Positions 8,941 to 17,219 of a stretch of DNA of 64,000 nt are shown here, piece after piece (the first letter of the stretch is position 1; every line of letters starts with the position of its first letter). This DNA is from an uncultured Bacteroidota bacterium (GTDB lineage Bacteria > Bacteroidota > Bacteroidia > Bacteroidales > UBA932). The translations under genes and the position numbers were made by a program. The notes beneath the pieces were generated by a model that was not told where the DNA came from, searched no databases, and was given only the letters and a program-made list of their open reading frames with translations. The DNA lies in the NCBI GenBank assembly GCA_937901965.1, contig CALGSW010000014.1:65292-129291 (forward strand). Reading direction: 5' to 3'.

Positions 8941-9321
8941 ATGCCAAGACTATTTACATACAAAGACTTTGATTCAGGAAATGACAAAGTAAAGCAGTAT
9001 GCAGACAAGCATACGCCGGTAATTATTTGCGGGAAAGAGGCCTTAAGAAACAAGCCCTTCAATGTTAAAGTAAGAATTGGCACAAAGGTAAAACACCCAA
9101 ACGCTCCTGACCATCACTATGAGTATATTCAGTTGTGGAATCTTGAAACGTTGGTGGGGGAGCTAAGGCTCCAACGTTCCAGTTACGGAGATGCCCCTCT
9201 TTTTATTGAGACAGAGTTTACTCTTATACCAAAAGTAAGCCTCAGGCTTGAGGCTATAGCCTATTGCAACAGACATGGACTGTGGAAAAGTGAAGAGGTT
9301 TTTGTAAAGATTATTGATTAA
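8941..9321 (+). CDS. Superoxide reductase (desulfoferrodoxin/neelaredoxin family)
   Basis: A 126-residue protein with the full catalytic iron site of superoxide reductases: Lys23-His24 in 'DKHTPVI', His52 and His58/His59 in 'KHPNAPDHHYEYI', and the C-terminal 'CNRHG' with Cys109 and His112. The N-terminal rubredoxin-like domain of desulfoferrodoxin is absent, so it is the one-iron (neelaredoxin, class II) type. It reduces superoxide to peroxide without making oxygen, a typical anaerobe defence. The usual Glu before the Lys is Asp here. It heads a plus-strand operon whose next gene starts 17 bases after its stop. Confidence 0.9.
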   Translation: MPRLFTYKDFDSGNDKVKQYADKHTPVIICGKEALRNKPFNVKVRIGTKVKHPNAPDHHYEYIQLWNLETLVGELRLQRSSYGDAPLFIETEFTLIPKVSLRLEAIAYCNRHGLWKSEEVFVKIID

Positions 9322-9337
9322 TGCGCATTTAAATAAA

Positions 9338-10204
9338 ATGGCAAAAGAGAGAGTAAAAAAGGTGAAAACTAACAGATTGAGGAACAAGTTTCGTTTCTCA
9401 ATTTTCAATGACACAACCCATGAGGAGCTTTTTGTCTTCAGGGCAAACGGCCTTATGATGCTTCTCAGCATAGTATTGTCTGTTATTTTTATAGTTATAT
9501 CCGTGACCGTTCTTATTTCATATACTCCACTGAGAGAGTTTATTCCTGGCTACCCTGACGCACAGACAAGAAGAGAGATAGTTCAAAACGCATTAAAACT
9601 TGATTCTCTGGAGAAAACAGTAAGGCTCTGGGATTTCCAGCTGAATAACATTCAGAGAATCGCAACCGGTCAGCCTCCGCTTGAACTGGGAGATATCATT
9701 ATAAGTCAGGATTCTGCAAATACTGAAGGAATCTCCGGGCGCACATCCAAGGAGGACTCTCTTCTAAGGCTGGAGGTTATGAAACAGGAACAGTTCAACA
9801 TAGGAACTGAATCAAACAGAGTCAACCAGATTGAGGGTCTGCACTTCTTTCCTCCTGTCAAGGGTATTGTTTCCGATGGTTTTAACCTTGCCACAAACCA
9901 CCCCTACATTGACATTGCAGCTCCGGCAAACTCTGTTATTTCGGCAGTTCTGGACGGGACCGTGATTATGGCTGCATGGACAGATGAGACAGGGTTTACT
10001 ATACAGATCCAGCATTCAAACGATCTTATATCTATTTATAAACATAACTCAAAACTGCTTAAACGCACCGGGGATAAAGTAAAGGCCGGCTCAGCAATAG
10101 CACTTGTAGGGAATACCGGCTCATTAAGTTCCGGGTACCATCTGCACTTTGAGCTATGGTACAAGGGGACAGCGGTTGATCCGGCAAAATATATAAATTT
10201 CTAA
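9338..10204 (+). CDS. Membrane-anchored M23 (LytM) family peptidase
   Basis: About 288 residues: a basic N-terminus, one transmembrane helix at roughly 38-60, a coiled-coil-like linker, and a C-terminal LytM domain. The zinc and catalytic residues are there: 'NHPYIDIA' (His and Asp) and 'HLHFELW' (HxH pair). It should cut peptide crosslinks in peptidoglycan or regulate such enzymes from the periplasmic face. A longer frame begins with TTG at 9314 inside the superoxide reductase gene; the ATG at 9338 gives a normal basic start and is chosen. It is followed by dxr ten bases on. Confidence 0.88.
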   Translation: MAKERVKKVKTNRLRNKFRFSIFNDTTHEELFVFRANGLMMLLSIVLSVIFIVISVTVLISYTPLREFIPGYPDAQTRREIVQNALKLDSLEKTVRLWDFQLNNIQRIATGQPPLELGDIIISQDSANTEGISGRTSKEDSLLRLEVMKQEQFNIGTESNRVNQIEGLHFFPPVKGIVSDGFNLATNHPYIDIAAPANSVISAVLDGTVIMAAWTDETGFTIQIQHSNDLISIYKHNSKLLKRTGDKVKAGSAIALVGNTGSLSSGYHLHFELWYKGTAVDPAKYINF

Positions 10205-10214
10205 AAGAACCCGG

Positions 10215-11378
10215 ATGAGAAGAGGAATTGCAATCTTAGGCTCTACGGGGTCAATAGGCACTCAGGCAATAGAGGTGTGCGAAAGACATCCTGACGTTTT
10301 CAGAGTTGAACTGCTTACGGCCAGGCAGAATTCAAAACTACTTATTGAGCAGGCTGTAAGACTAAAGCCAAATGCAGTAGTTATAACCGATGAGGATAAA
10401 TACAATGAGGTAAGCGAAGCTCTTTTCAGCCACGATATTAAAGTCTTTACCGGAATGGATTCAATAAACTCTCTTGTTAAAGCAGAGAGTGTTGATATTG
10501 TTCTTACTGCCATGGTGGGGTTTAGCGGATTAATGCCAACAATATCTGCAATTAAGGCCGGCAAAGCGATAGCACTTGCAAATAAGGAGACACTCGTTGC
10601 CGCAGGTGAGCTGGTAATGAGAATGGCGATGGAGTCCGGCTCACCCATAATACCGGTTGACTCTGAACACTCAGCAATATTCCAGTGTCTGCAGGGTGAG
10701 AGGAGTAAAGCCGAAAAACTCATACTGACAGCATCCGGCGGTCCGTTTCTGAATAAAAGTATCAAGGATTTAAAAAGTGTTACAGTATCCGAAACTCTTA
10801 ACCATCCTAACTGGAAAATGGGTTCAAAGGTTACGGTGGATTCTGCAACAATGATGAATAAAGGGCTGGAGATGATAGAGGCCAGATGGCTGTTTAACAT
10901 GAATCCGGCAGATATTGACATTGTAATTCACCCTCAGTCAATTATCCACTCTATGGTTCAGTTCAGGGATGGTTCAGTGACTGCACAGATGAGCACACCG
11001 GACATGAGGCTTCCTATTCAGTACGCACTTGCATATCCAAACAGGCTTGAGCTTAACACTAAAAGAATAAATTTCAGAGAGTACGGCCGGTTTGATTTTC
11101 TTGAACCGGACAGAGAAAAATTTCCGTGCATTGACATCGCATATGATGCAATATTACAAGGCGGAAACATACCTTGTGCAATGAATGCAGGCAATGAAGC
11201 CGCTGTTGAGGCCTTCCTGAATGGAAAAATTTCTTTTACTGACATACATATGGTTACCCGAGAGGTAGTTAATGGAACGATGTTTGTTGCACATCCTGAG
11301 TTGTCAGATATAATCAGAACAGATGAGACTGCAAGGGTGTGTGCAGATGAAGTTATAAACAAATTCACCGCGAAATAA
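10215..11378 (+). CDS. dxr: 1-deoxy-D-xylulose 5-phosphate reductoisomerase
   Basis: A 387-residue protein of normal length for the second enzyme of the MEP isoprenoid pathway, which converts DXP to MEP with NADPH. The N-terminal nucleotide-binding loop is GSTGSIGTQ (9-17). The metal/substrate segment has 'VDSEHSAIFQCLQG' and 'ASGGPF', followed by 'NWKMGSKVTVDSATMMNKGLE' and 'HPQSIIHSMVQF', all diagnostic. The presence of dxr shows that this organism uses the MEP rather than the mevalonate pathway. It is nine bases from rseP, a common Bacteroidetes pairing. Confidence 0.97.
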   Translation: MRRGIAILGSTGSIGTQAIEVCERHPDVFRVELLTARQNSKLLIEQAVRLKPNAVVITDEDKYNEVSEALFSHDIKVFTGMDSINSLVKAESVDIVLTAMVGFSGLMPTISAIKAGKAIALANKETLVAAGELVMRMAMESGSPIIPVDSEHSAIFQCLQGERSKAEKLILTASGGPFLNKSIKDLKSVTVSETLNHPNWKMGSKVTVDSATMMNKGLEMIEARWLFNMNPADIDIVIHPQSIIHSMVQFRDGSVTAQMSTPDMRLPIQYALAYPNRLELNTKRINFREYGRFDFLEPDREKFPCIDIAYDAILQGGNIPCAMNAGNEAAVEAFLNGKISFTDIHMVTREVVNGTMFVAHPELSDIIRTDETARVCADEVINKFTAK

Positions 11379-11386
11379 TTTTAAAA

Positions 11387-12712
11387 ATGGATGTTATTAT
11401 AAAAATTGTACAGGTTATTCTTGCTCTCTCAATCCTTGTCCTGGTACATGAGTTTGGACACTTTTTCTTTGCCAGATTATTTAAAATCAGAGTGGAAAAA
11501 TTCTATCTTTTCTTTGATCCGTGGTTTTCAATCTTTAAGTATAAACCCAAAAATTCAGATACCGAATACGGTATAGGCTGGCTTCCGCTTGGAGGATACT
11601 GCAAGATTTCAGGAATGATTGATGAGTCCATGGATAAGGAGGCTCTAAAAGAGGAGCCAAAACCATGGGAATTCAGAAGCAAACCGGCCTGGCAACGATT
11701 TTTTGTGATGTTTGGCGGTGTCTTTTTCAATTTCATTCTGGCAATATTGGTCTATTCGGCAACCCTCTTTACATGGGGCGAGGAGTATCTTAAAAATGAA
11801 GATGCAGTTTATGGAGTCCAGTGCAATGACCTGGCCAGAGAGATTGGTTTTGAAAATGGAGACAAGATCATCTCTTTTGATGGTGAGAGGGTGGGTAAAT
11901 TTAATGAGCTCCAGATGGTTCTTGCCCGAAATCAGGCTCAAACCTCACAAATAATAAGAGGCGAACAGGACAAAGAGATATTGATAGATCCCATTTTCAT
12001 TCCGGCAGTTCTTAATACCCCAGGGATGTTCTCTCTAAGGGTACCATTTCAGGTTCTCTCAGTTCCGGACTCATCAATAAATGCAACCGCAGGACTAATG
12101 CCGGGGGACAGAATTGTTCAGATTGACTCCACTAAAGCGTTCATAATACAAGATGTTCAGAAAATTTTGCAGGCAAACAAAAACGATACTGTCTCAGCAA
12201 CTGTAAAGAGAGGCGAAGAGCAGATAGTGTTAAGACTTGCCGTTGATAATAATGGCATGATAGGAGTTGCTCTTGACGGAGATTTATATAAATATTTCAA
12301 GATTACAACCTCTGATTATTCTGTTCTTGAAGCCTTGCCCGCTGGTGCAAACAAAGCTGTATCAACAATAGGCAACTATCTTAAGGAGCTGAAACTTATA
12401 TTCTCACCTAAGACCGAGGCTTACAAATCGGTAGGTAGCTTTATAGCAATAGGAAACATTTTCCCATCTGCGTGGGACTGGCAAATATTCTGGAACCTCA
12501 CAGCCTGGCTCTCTATAATGCTGGCTGTAGTAAACCTTCTGCCTATCCCCGCACTGGATGGTGGTCATATACTATTCCTCCTGTATGAGATTATTACCAG
12601 AAGGAGGCCAAGCGATAAATTCCTGGAATATGCTCAAGTGGCCGGTATGCTTGTACTGCTTGCAATAATGTTCCTTGCATTCGGAAATGATATTTACAGA
12701 CTTTTTAAATAA
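11387..12712 (+). CDS. rseP: RseP-type site-2 intramembrane metalloprotease
   Basis: A 441-residue membrane protease. The zinc site HEFGH is in the first helix (His21, Glu22, His25), and the third ligand segment 'NLLPIPALDGGH' lies in the C-terminal helix pair. Two PDZ-like regions occupy about 130-290 ('GFENGDKIISFDGE' and 'GLMPGDRIVQIDST'). The family cuts anti-sigma factors and leftover signal peptides within the membrane. This window codes two anti-sigma candidates (672 and 50498), which could be substrates, but that link is only a suggestion. Eight bases separate it from the DUF4837 gene. Confidence 0.95.
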   Translation: MDVIIKIVQVILALSILVLVHEFGHFFFARLFKIRVEKFYLFFDPWFSIFKYKPKNSDTEYGIGWLPLGGYCKISGMIDESMDKEALKEEPKPWEFRSKPAWQRFFVMFGGVFFNFILAILVYSATLFTWGEEYLKNEDAVYGVQCNDLAREIGFENGDKIISFDGERVGKFNELQMVLARNQAQTSQIIRGEQDKEILIDPIFIPAVLNTPGMFSLRVPFQVLSVPDSSINATAGLMPGDRIVQIDSTKAFIIQDVQKILQANKNDTVSATVKRGEEQIVLRLAVDNNGMIGVALDGDLYKYFKITTSDYSVLEALPAGANKAVSTIGNYLKELKLIFSPKTEAYKSVGSFIAIGNIFPSAWDWQIFWNLTAWLSIMLAVVNLLPIPALDGGHILFLLYEIITRRRPSDKFLEYAQVAGMLVLLAIMFLAFGNDIYRLFK

Positions 12713-12719
12713 TTAAGTC

Positions 12720-13703
12720 ATGAAATCTAGAAGTGTATTAATACTGGCAGCCGTTGCCATACTAACAGCGGCATCCTGCAAGAATGGGCCAAGACTTATG
12801 CCAAGTATAAGCGGTAAGGCCGGTGAGGTTGTGGTTGTAATCAATAAGGGTTACTGGGAGAGTGATCCAGGAATTGCGCTCAGGTCAATTTTGGCTGTAG
12901 ACCACCCCTTTCTTCCGCAAAAAGAGCCATTATTCACTCTGGTAAATATCCCTGAAAATGCCTTTTCAAGCATTTTCCAGGTTCATAGGAACATTGTTAT
13001 TGTAAACATCAAAGCAGAGTTTGAGGCAACAAAAATTGTCTATCAGGAAAATGTCTGGGCAGCTCCACAGATTGTAATAACAATATCCTCTCCTGATCCA
13101 AAACTGGCAGCCGAAGAGATGCTTAAGCAGAGCGACAAGCTTACAAATTCAATATTACAGGCTGAAAGGAACAGGAACATTTCCAATGCAAAGAAGTATG
13201 AGGAAAAGAGCCTGAGGGCGTTGGTTACCGAAACATTCGGCGGATCTCCATACTATCCTACCGGATACAATCTCAGAAAAAAAACTGACAATTTTATATG
13301 GATTTCATACGAAACTACAGGTACTAACCAGGGGATATTTATTTATAAAGTTCCTTTCAAAGACTCTACCGACTTCACACGTGAAAATCTTATAAACTTA
13401 AGAAACTCCGTAATGCAACTGAATGTTCCGGGGCAGCTAGAGAATACTTACATGATAACAAACCAGCTCTTAGAACCGGGCCTTAAATGGATTACATACA
13501 AACAGCGTAATTTTGCCGAACTGCGCGGATTGTGGGAGGTTCAGAATGACTTTATGGGTGGTCCTTTCGTAAGCCATTTTTTCCTTGATAAAGAGGGAAA
13601 GAACATTATCGGGTTAGAGGCTTTTGTATACGCACCACGCTATGACAAAAGAAATTACCTAAGACAAGTAGAGTCAATAATCTACTCCTATGAGAATTTT
13701 TAA
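12720..13703 (+). CDS. DUF4837-family lipoprotein
   Basis: A 327-residue protein with a lipoprotein signal peptide (lipobox TAASC, Cys20). The body matches the Bacteroidetes-specific DUF4837 family: the opening 'GKAGEVVVVINKGYWES', the middle 'YYPTGYNLRKKTDNFIWISYET' and the C-terminal 'RGLWEVQNDFMGGPFVSH' segment are characteristic. Function is unknown; the family often lies behind dxr and rseP as it does here, so an envelope-stress or lipid-related role is conceivable. It is the last gene of the operon that begins with superoxide reductase. Confidence 0.85.
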   Translation: MKSRSVLILAAVAILTAASCKNGPRLMPSISGKAGEVVVVINKGYWESDPGIALRSILAVDHPFLPQKEPLFTLVNIPENAFSSIFQVHRNIVIVNIKAEFEATKIVYQENVWAAPQIVITISSPDPKLAAEEMLKQSDKLTNSILQAERNRNISNAKKYEEKSLRALVTETFGGSPYYPTGYNLRKKTDNFIWISYETTGTNQGIFIYKVPFKDSTDFTRENLINLRNSVMQLNVPGQLENTYMITNQLLEPGLKWITYKQRNFAELRGLWEVQNDFMGGPFVSHFFLDKEGKNIIGLEAFVYAPRYDKRNYLRQVESIIYSYENF

Positions 13704-13709
13704 GATTTT

Positions 13710-13740
13710 TTTGCAACTATAAAAAATCTTTATACCTTTG
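13710..13740 (+). promoter_or_regulatory. Promoter of tRNA-Glu/rpsT
   Basis: TTTG at 13710-13713 and TACCTTTG at 13733-13740, separated by 19 bases: a full match to the Bacteroidetes housekeeping promoter. It stands 43 bases before tRNA-Glu and can serve both the tRNA and rpsT, since no terminator lies between them. Confidence 0.8.
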
Positions 13741-13783
13741 CACTCCCAACTTAAAACAGAACCTGAGTATAGGGTTGGGACAC

Positions 13784-13855
13784 GGTCCGTTCGTCTAACG
13801 GTTAGGACTCAAGATTTTCATTCTTGCAATAGGGGTTCGATTCCCCTACGGACTA
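13784..13855 (+). tRNA. tRNA-Glu (anticodon TTC)
   Basis: The cloverleaf can be folded by eye: acceptor GGTCCGT paired with ACGGACT (first pair G-T), T arm AGGGG-TTCGATT-CCCCT, and an anticodon arm CAAGA-TTTTCAT-TCTTG giving anticodon TTC. The D arm has TCTAACGGTTAGGA. Discriminator is A; CCA is not encoded in full. rpsT follows 21 bases downstream. Confidence 0.95.
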
Positions 13856-13876
13856 CAAAAACAAAAAAATCTAAAA

Positions 13877-14128
13877 ATGGCAAATCACGCTTCTGCAGAT
13901 AAGCGCGCGCGTCAGAGCGAAAAGCGCAGGTTGCATAACAAATATTATGCACGCACAACAAGAAACGCCATCAAGGCGATTCGTAACACAACAGACAAAG
14001 AGGCAGCAACGGCTTTACTTCCAAAAGTATTCTCAATGCTTGACAAACTGTCTAAAATTAATGTTATACACGCTAACAAAGCATCAAATCTAAAAAGCGG
14101 TATAGCTAACCACGTAAACAATTTGTAA
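13877..14128 (+). CDS. rpsT: 30S ribosomal protein S20
   Basis: An 83-residue, very basic protein with the typical S20 start 'MANHASADKRARQSEKRRLHNK' shortened here to its recognisable features: A-N-H then K-R-x-R-Q-x-x-K-R, and the C-terminal helix 'KINVIHANKASNLKSGIA'. It binds 16S rRNA in the body of the small subunit. Length is normal. It is probably co-transcribed with tRNA-Glu from the promoter at 13710 and ends at a hairpin terminator at 14161. Confidence 0.96.
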   Translation: MANHASADKRARQSEKRRLHNKYYARTTRNAIKAIRNTTDKEAATALLPKVFSMLDKLSKINVIHANKASNLKSGIANHVNNL

Positions 14129-14160
14129 GAAATTTACTTTTTGTCATAAGAGTTTTAAAG

Positions 14161-14188
14161 AGCTTTCCTAACATTGGGAAGCTTTTTT
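14161..14188 (+). terminator. Rho-independent terminator after rpsT
   Basis: Stem AGCTTTCC (14161-14168) pairs with GGGAAGCT (14176-14183, one T-G wobble), loop of seven bases, followed by a T-run. It lies 32 bases after the rpsT stop and before radC. Confidence 0.8.
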
Positions 14189-14201
14189 ATTTTATACAAT
14201 T

Positions 14202-14891
14202 ATGACAACAAAACTTACAATCAAGGAGTGGAAAGAGGATGAGAGACCTCGTGAGAAGATGGTGGCTAAAGGAGCGGATAGTTTATCTGATGCAGAGTTG
14301 GTTGCCATACTTATAGGGACAGGAAACCGGGGGGAGTCTGCCGTGGAGCTTGCAAGATCACTGTTGCAACAGCAGGGAAACTGCCTGAGAGCACTGGTAT
14401 CTGCATCTGTTGAGAGTCTGACATCTGTCAAGGGGATTGGAAAAACAAAGGCTGCCAGTCTGCTTGCAGCCGCCGAGATGGGAAAAAGGATATCAACTGC
14501 CAGGACAAAAGATCTGCTGGAGATTCACTCATCCCAGAGTGCAGCAAGTATAATAAGCCCTCTTCTGATGGACTTGCCATATGAAGAGTGTTGGGTCATG
14601 TATCTGAACAGGGCAAACAAACTCATCTCAAAAAACAGGCTATCCAGAGGTGGAGTGACAGCAACTGTTGTTGATATTAAACTCATAGTAAAAGGGGCGT
14701 TGGAGAAGCTTGCAAGTGCAATAATACTTGTACACAATCACCCAAGCGGAAATGCAAAGCCGGGTGAGAGCGACAAGGTCCAGACTAAGTTGCTCAAAGA
14801 GGCAGCATCATATTTTGACATCACACTTTTAGACCATATTATAATTGCCGGGGACAAATACTTCAGCTTTGCAGACGATGGAATAATATGA
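14202..14891 (+). CDS. radC: RadC-family JAB/MPN domain protein
   Basis: A 229-residue protein with an N-terminal helix-hairpin-helix region (about 25-95, 'LTSVKGIGKTKAASLLAAAEMG') and a C-terminal JAMM/MPN metalloprotease-like domain with 'VHNHPSGNAKPGESD' (His178, His180, Asp191). The metal ligands are all kept. Despite its name the role in DNA repair is unproven; the family is often met beside mobile DNA, but here it lies among housekeeping genes, between rpsT and upp, and looks native. Confidence 0.92.
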   Translation: MTTKLTIKEWKEDERPREKMVAKGADSLSDAELVAILIGTGNRGESAVELARSLLQQQGNCLRALVSASVESLTSVKGIGKTKAASLLAAAEMGKRISTARTKDLLEIHSSQSAASIISPLLMDLPYEECWVMYLNRANKLISKNRLSRGGVTATVVDIKLIVKGALEKLASAIILVHNHPSGNAKPGESDKVQTKLLKEAASYFDITLLDHIIIAGDKYFSFADDGII

Positions 14892-14899
14892 TTATTTCA

Positions 14900-14921
14900 T
14901 ATATTTGTGAAATTTTCACAA
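14900..14921 (+). promoter_or_regulatory. upp promoter box overlapped by a perfect inverted repeat
   Basis: TATATTTG at 14900-14907 matches the TAnnTTTG minus-7 box. It overlaps a perfect 8+1+8 inverted repeat TTGTGAAA-T-TTTCACAA at 14905-14921, which would cover the transcription start. That is the place for a repressor operator; the protein that might bind is unknown. The upp ATG follows ten bases later. Confidence 0.5.
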
Positions 14922-14931
14922 TCAAAATCAG

Positions 14932-15585
14932 ATGAAGATAATCAACTTGGGTGAGAAGGATTCCGTTCTCAACTCTTTCATTGCGGAGATACGTGATCAC
15001 ATTATCCAAAAAGACAGCATGAGATTCAGGAGAAATCTTGAAAGAATAGGAGAGGTCTTTGCCTATGAAATAAGCAAAACGCTGAACTATTCAGAGAAAG
15101 AGGTTACCACACCTCTTGGCATTGCAAAATGCAGAACCCACGACAATGATGTTGTTATCGCTAGTATTATGAGAGCCGGACTTCCGCTCCATGACGGTAT
15201 TCTTCACTATTTTGACAAAGCTCAGAATGCCTTTATTGCAGCCTACCGTAAATATGGTAAAGACAATAAATTCACCATCCAGATAGAGTACGCCAGCAGC
15301 CCCACTGTTGAAGGAAAGATGCTCATTCTTGCAGACACAATGCTAGCAACCGGCTCATCTGTTGTTCTTGCATATAACAGGCTTTGCGAAGGATCTGTGC
15401 CTGTACATACTCATCTCGTTTGCCCCATAGCAAGTTCTGAAGGTATAGAGTACCTTTCAAAACACCTTCCTCATAAAACCACAACGCTTTGGGTAGGGGC
15501 AATTGACGAGGAACTGACTATAAAATCCTATATAGTTCCTGGTCTTGGTGATGCAGGCGACCTTGCTTACGGCAGCAAGTTATAG
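14932..15585 (+). CDS. upp: Uracil phosphoribosyltransferase
   Basis: A 217-residue type I phosphoribosyltransferase. The PRPP-binding loop 'MLILADTMLATGSSV' and the C-terminal uracil-contact region 'YIVPGLGDAGDLAYG' are diagnostic; 'ASIMRAGLPLHDGI' is the usual 'RAGL' segment. The enzyme salvages uracil to UMP in the cytoplasm. It has its own promoter box with an overlapping inverted repeat and ends six bases into the convergent amidohydrolase gene. Confidence 0.95.
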   Translation: MKIINLGEKDSVLNSFIAEIRDHIIQKDSMRFRRNLERIGEVFAYEISKTLNYSEKEVTTPLGIAKCRTHDNDVVIASIMRAGLPLHDGILHYFDKAQNAFIAAYRKYGKDNKFTIQIEYASSPTVEGKMLILADTMLATGSSVVLAYNRLCEGSVPVHTHLVCPIASSEGIEYLSKHLPHKTTTLWVGAIDEELTIKSYIVPGLGDAGDLAYGSKL

Positions 15586-17208
15586 CAAGCTATATACCTC
15601 TTCTCCGGCAACGAAGGTTTTGAATACTTTTGCAGACGTAACCTCTTCGCGGGTAGCGGTTATTATATCTTTATCCAGAACTGTGAAGTCTGCATATTTG
15701 CCTCTCTCTATGCTCCCCTTTACACCCTCCTCAAAAGAGGCCCTGGCTGCCCATATAGTCATTGAACGGAGAGCCTGCTCAGGAGTTAGTGCATTCTCCA
15801 TCTGAAATCCCTTTTCAGGAATAAATTCAGAATTTACTCTATGCACTGCTGCAAAATATGTAAGTATAGGATTAACCTGTTCAATTGGAAAATCTGTTCC
15901 TGAAGGGAGCCATCCATTCTGCTCCAGAAGTTGTTTATATGCATAGGCACCTTTTATCCTCTCTCCCACCCGTTCATCGGCCCAAAGCATATCTGATGTT
16001 GCATGAGTAGGCTGAACAGATGGTACAATTCCATATTTCCCAAATGTATTCATATCATCCGGGTGGATTATCTGTGCATGTTCAATTCTCCACCTAAGGT
16101 CATTCCCTTCAGGAAGATATTTTGAATATAGTTTAAGAGCAAGCCTGTTGGCAGCATCACCTATGCAATGAGTTGCAACCTGAAATCCGTGGTCAAAGGC
16201 CCATTTAGCAGTTGAGTCCAGTACTTCAGAAGGAGTTGCCTGTATACCTGAAACTGATGCATCGTCTGAGTATGGTGCAATCATCAGAGCTCCTCTTGAG
16301 CCGAGTGCTCCATCTGCGTACATCTTTACAGTACCAACCCTAAGCCTTCCCTTTGTGTAAGGTTTGCTTATTTTTTCAAACATCTCCCTGCCTGGTGTAA
16401 GCCAAAGGTCTATCCTTAATTTGAGATTGCCTTCACTCTGCATACTGTCAAGAATCCGAACCTGATTAAGCTCTGCCCCGGCACTTGAAATAGAGGTTAA
16501 GCCATATCTAAAACACTCCTTTTCAGCAGCAAGTAACATCTCTCTTGTCTCTGCAGCATCCGGTTCAGGTACAATAGATTTGAATCTGTCTGCAGTATTT
16601 TCAAGAAAAACGCCTGTAAATTTTCCATTTTTTAAGATTGCCTCACCGGGCAGAATTGAAGGGTCACCCGGCTTAATCCCGAGCCTTTCAATTGCGGCAT
16701 TATTAGCAATAACAGCATGAAAATCAATTCGGGAGAGAATTACAGGTATATCCGGAAATAACTCATTTAATCTGGAATTATCCGGAAAACTCTTTTCCGG
16801 CCACAAATTCTGGTCCCAGCCATCTCCAAGCAGAAAATCTGATGGTGACTCTTTTTGCCTTTTCTCAAGCCTTGAGATAATCTCATCAAAAGAGGCCGAG
16901 CCCCTGAGATCAACCCTTAGCAAACCTTGTCCCAGGCCAGTAATATGACAGTGAGCATCATTAAATCCCGGATAGACGGGCTTTCCCTCCAGGTCAACCA
17001 TTTTTTCAGATCTGTAGGTGTTCAGAATTTCGTTGTCTGACCCCGTTGAAACAATCAGACCATCTTTGACAGCCACAGCACTGCAGACTGTAAATGCCGA
17101 ATCCACCTTATAGATGTTCCCGTTGTAGAGAATGAGATCAACAGTTTCTTTCATTTGACATGATGTTAAAAGCAGGGCGGCAAAAATGCCCAAAAACACT
17201 CTTTTCAT
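15580..17208 (-). CDS. YtcJ-like amidohydrolase lipoprotein
   Basis: A 542-residue member of the amidohydrolase-3 (YtcJ/NfdA) branch of metal-dependent hydrolases. It starts with a lipoprotein signal (lipobox LLTSC), then the beta-sandwich 'DLILYNGNIYKVDS', the metal-binding HxH 'NDAHCHITGLG', later His residues in 'ATHCIGDAANRLAL' and 'WRIEHAQIIHPDD', and the final Asp in 'LPSGTDFPIE'. The family hydrolyses amide or formamide bonds; the substrate is unknown. As an exported lipoprotein it acts at the cell envelope. It converges on upp and lies 11 bases after rpoN, so it may be co-transcribed with rpoN. Confidence 0.88.
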   Translation of the reverse strand: MKRVFLGIFAALLLTSCQMKETVDLILYNGNIYKVDSAFTVCSAVAVKDGLIVSTGSDNEILNTYRSEKMVDLEGKPVYPGFNDAHCHITGLGQGLLRVDLRGSASFDEIISRLEKRQKESPSDFLLGDGWDQNLWPEKSFPDNSRLNELFPDIPVILSRIDFHAVIANNAAIERLGIKPGDPSILPGEAILKNGKFTGVFLENTADRFKSIVPEPDAAETREMLLAAEKECFRYGLTSISSAGAELNQVRILDSMQSEGNLKLRIDLWLTPGREMFEKISKPYTKGRLRVGTVKMYADGALGSRGALMIAPYSDDASVSGIQATPSEVLDSTAKWAFDHGFQVATHCIGDAANRLALKLYSKYLPEGNDLRWRIEHAQIIHPDDMNTFGKYGIVPSVQPTHATSDMLWADERVGERIKGAYAYKQLLEQNGWLPSGTDFPIEQVNPILTYFAAVHRVNSEFIPEKGFQMENALTPEQALRSMTIWAARASFEEGVKGSIERGKYADFTVLDKDIITATREEVTSAKVFKTFVAGEEVYSLL

Positions 17209-17219
17209 TTGGTGATTGT

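Noticed and set aside
14202..14891. radC as a sign of a mobile island at 14 kb
   Set aside because: It sits between rpsT and upp with normal composition and no repeats or recombinase nearby.
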